Assembly (NCBI RefSeq): GCF_963855985.1
Contig: NC_087100.1
Span: forward strand, 3,507,001 to 3,571,000
Direction of reading: 5' to 3'
DNA: 64,000 nt
DNA from: Ostrinia nubilalis
Lineage: Eukaryota > Arthropoda > Insecta > Lepidoptera > Crambidae
Shown here: positions 1 through 11,737 of the stretch, one piece after another
Position numbering within the stretch: position 1 is the stretch's first letter
Layout: each line of letters begins with the position of its first letter
The notes under the pieces: model-generated
Databases searched by the model: none
Seen by the model: only the letters and a program-made list of their open reading frames with translations
Told to the model about the DNA's origin: nothing
Program-made: the position numbers and the translations under genes

Positions 1-1640
1 TGAATAATGCTTCTCTAAATTGTTATCAAAATTACAAAACCAGCTGCTCCAGCTTGGATGAAAAAATACATTATTTCAAAAAAAAATTTCAAAATAAAAA
101 TTTTGCCTAGTTTAAACTGACTGTACTGAAAAAAAAAATGTACTATGCGAGTGTGGCAAGTGACGTCATAATTTGGCGCATTTAGTAAGGATTCCAAAAT
201 GGTATAACACTTGGTAAATTTTTGCTGTAATTGTCGACAATTTTTGGTTTTTTGGAAATACTCCCGTTTTTAACTTTATCTACCTTGGTTAAAAATTATT
301 ATTCTAATGTGCCCAAAATTCAAGTTTCTATGACTGACTACCGTACAGTCAGTCACAGAAACTTTTGTCACCATGACAGTAATTAGTAGTTGACATACTG
401 TGACAAAAGTCACCCGTGCGCGCGCGCCTTTACTACCTGCTCTGCCTGCACTTGTACTTGGCAACAGGGATAATAAGGATATGAAGTTTCGGTTATGGAT
501 ACGGTTACGGATATTAGAATAATATTATACCGGTTTCGGTTACGGTCACGGATATGAAATCATTTCAGATTATCCGAAAGTCTCGGATAATTTCGGTTAC
601 GGAATTATTAGAATTTCAAAAATGTAGGTATAATACAAATAGCAAGATGCTGCGTGAGCGTGACCCACATAGCTACTTTATGTACCAACTAAGACGACAC
701 CTATGTATGATAAAGGTACAACAGGCTGGCATATTAGATGGTACCAGCGAATGCCAGACAAGTTGGTAGGTAACAAATATTAAGATTTAAGGTAGGTACA
801 ATTCCAAGACGGGCCGCAGACCGCAAACTGCAACCGCAAACTCCAAAACTATGAAATCGGCAGCGCGGCATTGCAGCTGCGGCGTGTATACTGCAGATTT
901 CATAGAGTTTTGCAGTTTGGCCTTTATCCGAAACTATCCGTAACTTTTGAATCAGTTTCGGTTACGGTTATGGACATTTTTTTATTTCGGATATCCGATA
1001 GTTTCGGTTACGGTTACGGATATCCATAACATCCCTGCTTGGTAAGATGGCCCTCTCCGTCCCGCTCATACCTTTTAAAATGGCTTCTCCACCTCATTTA
1101 AGCCAGAAACTTGAATTTTGGGCACATTAGAATAATATTTTTAACCAAGGTAGATAAAGTTAAAAACGGGATTATTTCCAATAAACAAAAATTGTCGACA
1201 ATTACAGCAAGATTTTACAAAGTGTTATACCATTTTGGAATCCTTACTAAATGCGCCAAATTATGACGTCACTTGCCACACTCGCATAGTACAATTTTTT
1301 TTCAGTACAGTCAGTTTAAACTAGGCAAAATTTTTATTTTGAAAATTTTTTTGGGAATAATGTATTTTTTTCATCCAAGTTGGAGCAGCTGGTTTTGTAT
1401 TTTTGATAACAATTTAGAGAAGCATTATTCAGGGTTACATAACAAAAAAAAAATTTGGAAAAAGTGAAGATTTGTGGCAACACGAGTAAAATGACCGTCA
1501 CCTGGAGTAGAATATTTTGATTTTTTTTAAATGCCTATTATTTTTAAAATAGATTTTTTTTTATATTTTTCTGATAACCAGCACAACTTGCCTCAACACC
1601 CAGTTCCGGCTTGACGTTACATTACGGGACACCCTGTATA
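1..1640. mobile_element. DNA transposon remnant with long terminal inverted repeats, cut by the window edge
   Basis: Bases 1-329 are repeated in inverted orientation at 1105-1431 with only scattered mismatches, so this is one element with long inverted arms. Beyond the right arm the sequence continues to ACACCCTGTATA at about 1629-1640, which looks like the outer terminus of an element whose ends read TACAGGGTGTCC. If so, the matching left end lies outside the window. No transposase ORF survives. The core carries a younger hAT-type insertion (465-1037). The superfamily is not determined; the outer TA could be a Tc1/mariner-style target but only one end is visible. Confidence 0.7.
465..1037. 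mobile_element. Non-autonomous hAT-type element (CCGTAACCG-rich family, copy 1)
   Basis: It starts CAGGGATAAT and ends ACATCCCTG. It is flanked by CTTGGCAA (457-464) and CTTGGTAA (1038-1045), an 8-bp target duplication with one mismatch and T at position 2 and A at position 7, as hAT insertions usually show. Both ends are packed with variants of GGTTACGGATA and CGGTTTCGG, in opposite orientations; such subterminal repeats are typical transposase-binding sites. The centre (about 800-925) is itself a rough palindrome. No coding capacity. A second copy of the family lies at 37002-37428. Confidence 0.85.
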
Positions 1641-3037
1641 GCTCTTCCTGACGGGCAGCTTTTATATTGTTATTTATAAAGGATAGGCACTTAAGGCTAA
1701 TACTTTGGCTTCTAATGTACTTGTAACAGGTCCATTTGCGTAAAAATATAGTAAACTTACAGTATAGGAGAAACTTTAGGACTTCAGGAGTTTCATAATA
1801 ATTACTTGAAAGGGGTCAAAAGTAATGACAATGGAGAGTCAATGCTATTTACCCACAATTGTGATAACAAACTTAAATTTTAACACAAATAAACAAAACA
1901 CAATATTCCTACGTTATACCTTTATATCAATCAATCAAATATTTAACCATCGACGTCAATCAGCATAATTATTTATTAAACTTAGTAAAGGCATAACACT
2001 AAAGACAAGTCAGAAATACAATAAAAGTTCAAATTAACCTCAAAAGTAGACGGACGACTAATGGCAGAGTGCAAAAACAAGTCAGAGTTAGCTGAACTTC
2101 AGAACTGTTTTATCATTCAGGCTAGTTAGCACCTTTTACTTCGCCCTCAAGTGCCAGGCTCAGATGTCCGCCTCATTAAGTTTCGGGTATTGTCGGGGAA
2201 AGAGGAAATTAATTAAAAATGTGACTGCATTAAACTTTTTATCAAAATTTTATTCTTGCTATAAGTAGCAAGAATAAAATTTTGATAAAAAGTTTATTCT
2301 TGCAAGTGCAGATGAAGCGTTGTCAGAAAGAAATATAATTTGTAGTTGAGATTAGGGGCTGATATGGAGGCTAATATTAGTCATGGATTAGCAAGAATCT
2401 AACTTCATGGTATGCTGGGATTGAGAAACCAGTAGGTAGTGATAGGCAATAGGAGCTCTATAATATGGGGTTGGCTTTTTGATATTATAGCCAACTCGAA
2501 AAAGCTTCGAACACCGGACATTCTGAGTGATATTGCTGGCTCTCTTTTCTTTTTGACTTGTGACTGTAATTATGTGTAGATAAATATCCGTACTCCGTAC
2601 GAATATTATTAGTGCGAAAGTCACTCTCTCTGTCTGTTACCTTTTCACTCTTAAGCCACTGAACTAATTTAGTATATGGAATTTGGAATACAGATCGTTT
2701 GAGACCCAGAGAAAATCATAACGTACTTTTTATCCCTGTTTTTGAAAGGCAAACACTGACGCGATAGTCTTTCTGTAATAGACTGAAACCACAGGCAAAA
2801 GCTAGTCTTTATAAATTACTCTTCTTTCAAGTGAATTGTTTGAATTCTCTACATCATAGCGCTACCGCCTATGCCTTCGCCCGCCCAGGCCGTCCGCCCG
2901 CCCCATTGTACGGCGGGTAGCGGAAGCTCCGCGGAAATCACGACAAACAACTTTCCTATCGCGATATTGCTTTTGTTCGCGGCGTCTGCTTTGTTTACGT
3001 TTCAACCGTTTTAAAGGTCACATTCTGTGGTCAGAAG
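1641..3037. other. No gene recognised; one perfect hairpin and a GC-rich patch
   Basis: AT-rich sequence without a supported ORF. Bases 2232-2260 and 2267-2295 form a perfect 29-bp inverted repeat with a 6-base loop. Bases 2865-2935 are a short GC-rich, CpG-containing patch with no recognisable product. Confidence 0.6.
2232..2295. repeat. Perfect 29-bp hairpin
   Basis: AAACTTTTTATC... at 2232-2260 is exactly complementary to 2267-2295, separated by a 6-base loop. It could be a minimal MITE or fold-back sequence. No flanking duplication was found. Confidence 0.85.
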
Positions 3038-3443
3038 GCTGAGTGTGAGTACAACAAACGTCCTCACTATTGAGCGCATAAAAAAATCACATTAAATGTA
3101 TGACGGATTGTACAGCGCCCCTAGCGGAAACGTTCAAGAACTAAAATTTTCATAAATTTTTTTAACGCGCTCACTAGTGAGGATGTAATATTTTAAACTA
3201 TTATGTTGCATTTTTTACTATAAAATTATCACTTCACGGGATTTATTGCAACAATATCTATTTTAACGGTAAATAATATTTACCCTCCCGACGTTTCGGC
3301 TCGGTTGCACGAGTCATGGTCGCGGGCAGACTGAAGAGATATTATGTAAATATTATTTACCGTTAAAATAGATATTGTTGCAATAAATCCCGTGAAGTGA
3401 TAATTTTATAGTGAGAATGTTTGATGTAAACTCACACTCAGCC
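3038..3443. mobile_element. MITE of the AGCGCCCCTAG family, split by an inner MITE
   Basis: The left end GGCTGAGTGTGAGT (3038-3051) is mirrored by ACTCACACTCAGCC (3430-3443). The core around 3090-3165 (polyA run, ATGTATGACGGATTG, AGCGCCCCTAG, AACGTTCAAG) closely matches the reverse complement of the element at 38068-38232, so both are copies of one family. The right arm is interrupted by the palindromic element 3218-3411. Confidence 0.75.
3218..3411. mobile_element. MITE with 66-bp inverted repeats, nested in 3038-3443
   Basis: Bases 3218-3283 and 3346-3411 are inverted copies (CTATAAAATTATCACTTCAC outward). The unpaired core contains CGACGTTTCGG and CGGTTGCACGAGTCATG. The outermost bases read TATA on both sides, compatible with a TA target. 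Non-coding. Confidence 0.85.
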
Positions 3444-3771
3444 CTGTCTGCCTGTCTGCTATAAATACGTTGACCTTTTGGCTTTGAGGTTTGTGTCTGG
3501 CAGGTTATAATCAGCGCATCTAATTAAAGGTTTAAACATAAATATCAGTCATTATTGAGCTATTTTTAAATAAATTATTTGTAGGTTAATCTAATGTGAC
3601 AAAAAGTCCAAGCCAATTTTTCGTTGAGAAATAAACGTCACTCTTTTTAGCATAATAAAGTCTGTGCAAGCAAGTAAAGATCTGTCAAGGTAAAAAACAC
3701 TGTGGCATCATAAACTAACTGCTGAATTTTATAACATTTCACATTTTTTAAGAACGTAAAAAGGAAGGATA

Positions 3772-3905
3772 TACAAGATGGACAAACGACCTCATAAAGG
3801 TTGCAGGAAGGTGTTGGATGTTGGCCGCTATCAATCGGCCAATATGGAAAACATTGAGGGAGGCCCGTTCAACTGTGGACGTTCTGTGGCTGAAATGATA
3901 ATGTT
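3772..3905 (+). mobile_element. 5'-truncated RTE-like LINE 3' end
   Basis: Carries the module shared by the other copies in this window: GACCTCATAAAGGT, GGAAGGTGTTGGATG, a run near GGGAGGCC, then GTGGCTGAAATGATAATG. In the best-preserved copy (55770-56042) the same DNA encodes the C-terminus of a reverse-transcriptase ORF. This copy is diverged and has no usable frame. Confidence 0.75.
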
Positions 3906-4964
3906 GACTTAAACTGTTAATCCATCTTGTACCGGTATGGCATAGAGATGAAGAGATCATGTCTTCAATAACTCAAGTCAATCAGCAGAATCCTAAACCT
4001 ACACCCTTTCCATCGACACCGAAACTACACTCAGTCGATTAGCCGAGCCCGACCCAAAACACTAATCCTATTCAATCCCGCTGCATTCCCTAATTAGTTC
4101 CCCGGGTGTATCCACAATGGCTGTCGGACACAGCCCGAACATCGGATATTGTTTATTGTTGAATAGCCCGCGCGGGTATTGTCGCTATTTCGAGTTATTA
4201 GCATTAGGAAAGGCCGTTCTGCTTGTTATTCTAATTGGTAATGAATGCAAAACTATACATTGTTCTGATATACGAGTACACACGTTAGTTTATCAATAAC
4301 TTGCTGTTAAACATAGTTTTCTATTCGATAACGCGAAATTTAGATTCAAGTCTGTATGTAACAGGGCAGATTTTTCTCAGTGACAATTGTTTTAGTTTTA
4401 TTTTTTTTTTAGTTTTAAACATTACTCTCCTTGTAGAGCTTAAAGGTAGGTAATTGTTTACTGTTGTTTCTCACGTTTATCCACTTGGTTAAAGGCGAAA
4501 TTTTTTCTTACTTAAAACTGAACAACCTATGATTTTTGCATGTGCCCTGATTGTGCCAGTTTCAGCACTGTAGATACTGCTGAATAACGCACATTTGGAA
4601 TTTTTACATTCATTTACATAACTATACATTTTATAACTGCATAAAAAACTGCGTTGAAAATTGACCCATTTCTGGAAGCGTAAAACAATCCAACTTGATA
4701 TCTCTCAGAACCTAATGGCGGCATTGTCCCGGCTTCAATGTCAGCCTCGAATAGAATCCAGTCCATTTGCTTTTATATTTGTGACTGAGTATAGTCCAGT
4801 ACAGTCTAGTGCAAAAAACCTTTGAATTATGAGTGAAATTAAAAGGCTACTCGGACAGAGAAAAACACTTTTAAAAATTATGATGCATTGTGATTAAAAA
4901 ATCTGCAACACGAGGCTAAATGAGTCGTGCGAACGTAAATCCACGAAATGTTAGCAATTTTTAT
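3906..4964. other. No gene or repeat recognised
   Basis: AT-rich DNA. Short open frames occur on both strands but have no domain, splice context or codon bias that supports them. Confidence 0.5.
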
Positions 4965-5085
4965 TTTTTATTTATTTAAACTTTAGCACACATAGAAACA
5001 ATGCACTGTGGCGGACTTAATGCCGGATGGCATTCTCTGCCAGTCAATCACGGGACATGCAGAAAAAGTAAGGCGGTGCAAAAAA
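4965..5085 (-). mobile_element. Probable LINE 3' end fragment
   Basis: Read on the minus strand it has a GC-richer 3' UTR-like segment (CTGGCAGAGAATGCC, GGCATTAAGTCCGCC) followed by an A-rich tail (AAATAAATAAAA, plus positions 4965-4980). I recall this segment as a common dispersed lepidopteran 3' end, probably of a CR1-like LINE. The identification is from memory. Confidence 0.45.
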
Positions 5086-5902
5086 TTTACATTTAGAATA
5101 ATTACATAAGATTACATATAATAAATGACATAATATAAATAAATATAATAGACATACACATAAATAACATAATAGTATTATTTTACATCGGTCCCCAGAA
5201 AATTAATAATAATAGGTAAGTACTCTAAAGCGCAGAAATAAATATCTTGTGTAGTTATAATAGGTGCTATTTTGTGTACTTAATTAAGAAAATCCAAGAA
5301 CAATCAACCTATTTCCCGTGGCCCTATCAAAACATATTTTGTTACTGGCCCTGAGGGCTGATCAAAAGGCATCTACGAGTAATAGATTACAATGTTGATA
5401 TTGATACTTCGTCGTGGATGAGGGTTTCAAATTTGCCACCACCTGGGCATAGATAGTACAGACACAAACAGCATGATCACTCTTGTGTTTGCGCAAGAAG
5501 TTTCATAATAATTTACCTATGTCATATCATACTTGCTACTTTTAGCACCGCGGCGACAGGCGATTTTGCGACTGTATCGATGCAGAATCGCGATTTCGCG
5601 ACTTCATGCGTTCGGACGCGGTATTGTAACCGCACGTTTTAGTGACTGCTGTTGCGTCGAGCTTTCGAAAATCAACTTCATCGCCGCGTTTTGCGTTTTT
5701 AAGTGTGCGGTGTGGAATGCGTGGTCGCTGACATGATATTATGACAAAGAAATATTATATTATTTCAATTTTATTTATTTCACAGAATATTGCATAGTCT
5801 CACAACTTTAAAAATAGTTATGAATATGTAAACGCGATGTAACGTTTGTCGCACTCACGTAGGTAACCAGTGTAGTAGTATGTGATTATTAACCAGTTCT
5901 CG
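5086..5902. other. No gene recognised; CpG-rich patch at 5545-5735
   Basis: Most is AT-rich. Bases 5545-5735 are CpG-rich with repeated GCGATT/CGCGAC words in both orientations, so they look like transposon DNA rather than an exon, although one frame is open for 67 codons. No splice sites or domain support a gene. Confidence 0.45.
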
Positions 5903-6152
5903 AAGGAGTCGATTCGCACGCGATTTAAATAAATGCGGGCGAAACGCCTACTAAAACAATATCAAAATCAAAAATATTTATTCAGTTTAGACCACAAGTG
6001 GCACTTATGAACGTCAAATAAATTAAAAAAAAGGTAGCTCTTATGGGGCACTTTACATGTCTCCTTATCTTTTGGGCCCTACCAGCATTATTATTATTGA
6101 GAAAAGACGTTTCGCACATTCGTGCGAACTAATTTCGTGCGAATCGACTACT
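5903..6152. mobile_element. MITE with GTCGATTCGCAC ends, containing a LINE fragment
   Basis: GGAGTCGATTCGCACGCGAT (5903 on) is mirrored by TTCGTGCGAATCGACTAC near 6135-6152; the repeats continue inward through GCGAAACG / CGTTTCGC. Inside, 5955-6090 holds sequence that includes ACCACAAGTGGCACTTATGA and resembles another dispersed LINE 3' end in minus orientation. Confidence 0.6.
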
Positions 6153-6447
6153 AAGCCTGTATGTGCTGGTCACACTTATTAATATTCTTCGATCTAACTT
6201 ACTGAAATTAATAAATTTTATAACTTCATGATAATATGGACTGATAATACTCTCCCTGTCTCTACTATGACGACAATATCCAAGTTTCAAACTAAGATCA
6301 AAGTAGTTTAGCATATTCATCGGTGCATTATTGCAGACTACTCTATGAGCTTTAGCAATATGAATTTCACAAAGTTAATAAGACTGTTAGAGCAAATAAA
6401 TAAGACTGATTATGTCATAATGAACTTTATGTTCTAACTTAAGTACT

Positions 6448-6545
6448 ATAATCATCATCATCATCATCATCATCATTCATTCATGCTGAACATAGACGAC
6501 GAGGAACTCATAAAGGTAGCAAAGGTCATTATGGAAATCATTGGG
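6448..6545. repeat. ATC microsatellite with scrambled RTE-like remnant
   Basis: About ten ATC units (6451-6475) are followed by a fragment containing CTCATAAAGGTAGCAAAGG and GGAAATCATTGGGAGA, words of the RTE-like 3' end found elsewhere here. The microsatellite matches the trinucleotide tail of these elements, though the order is rearranged. Confidence 0.55.
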
Positions 6546-9453
6546 AGAATGCGAATTTGTATAAATGTTTAAAAAATTGCGTATTTTCTTGGAAAATATT
6601 TATTACTATATCTACAAAATAAATCGCTATACACATTGCTAAGCACAAACCTCGAGAACTCATTGATCGAACCCATATTTTTTGAGTTTGTTGGGAGAAT
6701 AAACGGGGGAATTTGTTATAAAAGGGAAAAATTGGTTTAGCTTCCGAAAATATTCGAAATTCGGGAAATGGTTGATGTTCTTGCTTAATATGAGGGTATG
6801 GATTTATATGCGAATATTTATAACTTTGAAGCTAAATCAATTCAAATCAAATCAAAATCATAAGATTTCAAAATCATTTCATATACATATAAATGTATAT
6901 GAAAAAAATTAGAAGAACACATTCATTTTAATTCATCCGCATTTCGTTTGCATTTCCGAGCTCAACTGTACTTTAGAGAGTGACTAACCACTTACAGAAT
7001 TCTTAAAAAGCTCTTGCTTTTTCAATTGGGTGGCGTTATGCTGAAAACAGCCAACGAAAAGAAATGCGAGATGGGTTTTTACTGAAAAGTTTTTATTAAA
7101 AACAGTGTATTTTACATCCTAATCTTGTGACATACTTTGAAGCGGCAAAAAAGTCATCATCTTTGGTATTTGGCTTTTCACACCACGTATGGCTCGAAAC
7201 TTGAGTTGAAGGCGCAAAGCTTATATTGCCATTTAAATGAACTATTTAAAACACAGATCGTTTAAGATTCACACCATGTGATCCGGATGCCCATTATTCT
7301 TAATGACAAGAAATAATAGAGCTATTTCAATTTGGCCTCTATGAAAGAGAGAAAAGGGATACCCTTGCGTGACGTAAAATTTCCCAATGACCCTAACCCT
7401 TAACCGGTTATGGTGAGAAAATTGCCCTACGATATCTACGTAAGAAGTAATTCGGTCTATTGCAATAAAGGAAAGCAACATTTGATATATTGCTAGGAAA
7501 ATAAGGAAGATATAAGAAATATTATTTAGACATAGCATTTGCCCGCAACTTTTCTTACATATTTTTTCAGTTTGACATTCGCATCCCGTTCAAAAATACA
7601 GTCATAAACCGCAATTCTTTATTTCACTCACATTTCACCAAACACTCTAATATTTATGTGCATTTTATTCGCCACTTTTGCTAGAATTCTCAGAAATCTG
7701 CATATGCGGATTATCCTCATTTGCATGGCGTATACGGAAACGCTGCAGCTGTAAGTGGGTAGCAAGATATTTGATTAAAATATTTTCCATGCGAAAAGAC
7801 GGGGTATTGTCTTTAATATGACTTATCTGACGTTTCACTGCAAATTGGATTCAATTTCGAGGGGTTTGTATAAGGGGCAATGTTGGGTCTGTACAAAAAT
7901 AAGCATTTTATTTGATTAATTATAATTTATATGCAAAAATAAGCATACGTTATAACAACGTTTATAGAATATTCACCATCATCATATCAGCCAAAGGCAG
8001 TTCACTCCTATGTAAGATAGGGACGCAAATATCGACTATGGAATATGTGTATCAAAGGGTTACTTTGTTCAAGGAATAAATACTTGGAACCTTGAGTTCT
8101 TACCACTTCAACACGTGTAAAGCAAGATCATACATTCTTAGAAATGTTCAAACTTGAACAGTCAACAGAACTCACGAAACTGAAGTTATGAATTAAATTA
8201 ACTATTTACCTACAGTGTCCAGTTTCAAAACCAATAGTAAGTAATCTACAAAACATTGATAATTAATCCACGTTCAATATCCATTAATTAGAATGACAAA
8301 TGATAGTGCCCTGCAGGAGTGGAACCCCGCACATTTGGAGATCAAAGCGCACCCTCGTCCGCCATGACATTTGATAAGTTTTGTAATTCGCCCTCTACGT
8401 AGTTTCACTCGCAATATAAGAGTACATAGGTGTCGCTGGTAGATAAACTGTTTTCGAAAATATTCTAAATTAACGAGAAAATATTCGCACTTTCATTCTT
8501 CTGGATAATATGAGAGAACTTTATAAACTTCGAGATGTTTTAATAAGCCTACTAATTTGCCAATTTGTGAGAGTATTACCACTGAGAGCCTTGATATATT
8601 TATTTATCAGCTAGGCAGGTGTACAATTGCACATGTTACACCATGATGTTACCAACTTTAGAGCTTGATTGAGTAACAAGACAACATAGAGAATCGAGTC
8701 AAAAAACTTTTTATCATCATAACTGAAGAAAAAATTTTTTTTGACTCGATTGACTGAACGACAAAAGTTCCGACGTGCACGAAGAAGCAGGAACAGTTAG
8801 TCTAGTGAAATTAAATAAAATAATTTATTTAGTACATAGGCCCTTCCCAGGGAACTTATACTAAAGAACAAAGCCCTGATTCATCAATGTTCTAGCGAAA
8901 CTCCGAAATTTTAGGAACTTACGATTCCTAGACAGTGAACTATTAACAAATTCCGGATAAATTGTAGGAACTTACGAGAAATACTGAATTCCTTGATTTA
9001 GCTGTGGTGCCTACAACTAAAATTACTATTCCAGACACTTTGATATGGGTTAGAACCTTAGCCGCAGATGTAGGTTAACAAAATTGTAGGCAATCCAAGA
9101 TTAGTAAAATGTAGGTTTTATTCGGAACAATGTGTTTAGGAAATTTAGTTTCAATTGATTATTTTGGATGTTAGAGATGAGTATAATTTTATAGGTCATT
9201 GCCTTTTGCCAAAAATTTAATAATAGTTATATTAGTAAGTATTAAGAATTATGCTTGCACATTTTTACGCTGCGCAATTCTGTGTCGAACTACTCAAAGC
9301 TTTTATTACCACGGGTGCCGATTACGGATGTAAAAATATGTATTTACTTAAATTATTTATTACATAGGATTTATGTCAACCAGTAAACAACAAATAGCTG
9401 ATTATGATAATAATAACTTTAATTGTAAAAAGTAGTCGAAATTTTTCGCCTGA
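6546..9453. other. No gene recognised
   Basis: AT-rich intergenic-looking DNA. A short minus-strand RTE-like tail remnant is visible at about 7975-8005 (CATCATATCAGCCAAAGGCA). Small inverted words flank 8693-8750 (ATCGAGTCAAAAAAC / GACTCGAT). Nothing else is supportable. Confidence 0.5.
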
Positions 9454-9561
9454 TGGTGGTGCAACCAACCGTATCTTTAATAATAACCGATGTTTTTTGC
9501 ATTGTTTGACAGACTTTTGACGTTTGTTAAAATTAAAGTAAGATGGTGAAACCCAGCCTAA
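9454..9561. mobile_element. Palindromic TTGCACCA-family MITE, copy 1 (degraded)
   Basis: Begins GGTGGTGCAACC and ends AGATGGTGAAACCCAGCC, with the diagnostic core words ATAACCGATG, TTTGACAGACTTTTGACG and TTAAAGTAAGATGG. Five better-matched copies occur in the window. Confidence 0.75.
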
Positions 9562-10939
9562 ATATTACATAATAAACAAAGGTTTCTACTCGTATTTTGA
9601 TTTGATAAGGATTCTGCTTGTATTACCGTTACCTGTATTTGTATTATTAATTAATACCTATTCATAATTGATTTATTCATAGAGTCATGTCGTACATCGG
9701 ATGTAATAATACACAATCGATTATTCTGTTAATGCCACTTGGAAGTGGTAATTACCACAATTATTGTCTTAATTTAGCAACATTGTTCCCCGAAACTGCC
9801 TTTAATTATATCGCTTTAATGTTCCAGCTGAATTTTCACTAATCACTACATTAGCTGTGACCGGTCTGGTGGTTAGTGTTAATTACACTAGTTTTATAAT
9901 ATTAATTCTGTGTACAAAGCCACAACATATTTTGATGCACCCCTGTTTTAGTTATTGGACTTCAAAATCCAAAGTTTGATTTGTGGATGTGTAAAAATCT
10001 ACCAGTTGATCATATATTTTTCAATTTCAAAACTCAGGGGAGTTTCGATATTGCTGTGGGACGCACAGTTTTTTGAAACGAATCTTTTTATATGAGAGTG
10101 AATTACTGATGGAAAAAATCATGTTTCTTTATGGCACATTAAATAAGACAAAAAACGGCTTTTCTCATTCTTAAAAAATGATTAGACACTTTGTTATTTC
10201 GTTACACACAGCACGTGAGAGCACAGAGAGAAGGGACCAAGTGTAAAATTACAAATACATTTTACTCCTTGAAATAAAAAACAAATTGATAGACGTACTG
10301 TAACTTTCACCACAGAATAAATAATAGTGCCTTTTGCATTTATAATACTGGTATAAATAACAAAAAAGGCTACTGGAGCATAAGTTACACAGAAAACTCG
10401 TATACAGGCGTGAAAAGGTAGACAGTACATTTACACATTTCTCCTAACCGTACGCATAGACACCTGTGTCATCAAATTTGTACGTGCTAGCTGACCGCAT
10501 CACGTTTTTCGATAAAGCCCTACCGTCCCGGTACATTTACATATTTTTATTTGCTTTCAGACAACGCGGTTCCACAATCGAATTTAGAGCTCGCCATGAA
10601 AGCAATCGGATACCATTGAATTTTGCAAGCAAAAAGGTATTTTGAAGGAAATTTGTGAAGATGTCACTCATTAGGCGGATTGTGTGATCTAAAAATGAAC
10701 CTTTTCACGTTTGAAACCACGTTCGGCTTTTATAAGCTTAAAGATATGGTATCTGAAACTTGATATACTCGTTATAAGGGCGTTATTTGATACTATAAAT
10801 AGCACAATACGTTTGAATGCGCGCTTTCTGAATAGGACCGGTAGTTTCAACGAAGGTACAGACTAATTAACAGGCCCTTTAGTTGCGAAGGAGACACTTG
10901 CTATTCATAAAATATATCCTCGATTTTCGTAGACAATAA
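9562..10939. other. No gene recognised
   Basis: AT-rich DNA without supportable coding or repeat structure. Confidence 0.5.
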
Positions 10940-11235
10940 ATAGACTTGACTTACTTGACTTAAGGTCCTATGTCCCCTAGATGGGGCAGAGGGCGTCCAC
11001 AACAGTCCTCCATCGCGTTCGGTCTTGAGCTTTGCGCTTAATCTCGCTCCAGGTCTTGCCGATTTTCTTCGCCTCGTCTGCTACAGTGCGCCGCCAAGTT
11101 TGCTTGGGGCGACCACGTTTGCGTTTTCCTTGGGGGTTCCAATCCAGAGCCTGCTTAGGGATGTGATCGGGGTCCCTTCGGAGAGTGTGGCCAATCCAGT
11201 TCCACTTGCGGCGCTTGATCTGCTGGTCGATCGGA
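10940..11235 (-). mobile_element. 5'-truncated LINE encoding a reverse-transcriptase C-terminus
   Basis: On the minus strand 10977-11232 is an open frame that ends at TAG. It contains the segments WNWIGHTLRRDPDHI, ALDWNPQGKRKRGRPK and TWSEIKRKAQDRTRW before a terminal ALCPI. This pattern (a W-x-GH-x-LRR block, then GKRKRGRP, then a TW-AQDR-W block) is the C-terminal tail of many metazoan non-LTR polymerases. The 3' tail is a short tandem AAGTCAAGT repeat (plus 10942-10962). It is a different LINE family from the RTE-like copies elsewhere. Everything upstream of the C-terminus is missing. Confidence 0.8.
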
Positions 11236-11737
11236 TAACAACTGATAAACAATAAAAATAGACTGTGTAATAAATCGAAAATATTAATTGCGACGACATT
11301 ATGCCAGTAACTTTGATCGCTCATAAATAGATTTCTTGAAATGAATGTTTGATCAAAAGTCAAACTTTCGCAGAAGTTCGCCGCTTCCTTGTTTCATGGA
11401 ATCTCACAGAGGCTGCTGCCGTTAAATATCCTTGAGTTAAAAAAAAACTTACCATTAGAGGCCTTATTACTTTAACGCCTTTTTGGTCCCATTAAAAAAT
11501 CCCAGAGTTTCCTTATCATTCCCTTCGCGCAGAAAAACATTGCAATCAAAAAATGCAGATCCGCAATTTGAAATCACGAAGCGTGCCAAGAGCTCTTTTG
11601 GGTCGCATAATACCATTCTGGGCCACTTGACAAACTAGTTGGGGGACGAATCGGGAGACGGGATGCATAAAAAGAATAGACAAACATAGAGCTCGTAAAC
11701 AAATGCAAGACTTGGAGTGGTAACATTTCATGGATGA
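11236..11737. other. No gene recognised
   Basis: No domain, splice pair or repeat structure could be recognised. Confidence 0.4.

Noticed and set aside
5533..5736. 67-codon frame in a CpG-rich patch as a possible exon
   Set aside because: The patch is made of repeated GCGATT/CGCGAC words in both orientations, and neither edge has a convincing splice site.
6451..6475. Short regular repeat as a CRISPR-like array
   Set aside because: It is a pure ATC microsatellite with no spacers, and the DNA is eukaryotic.
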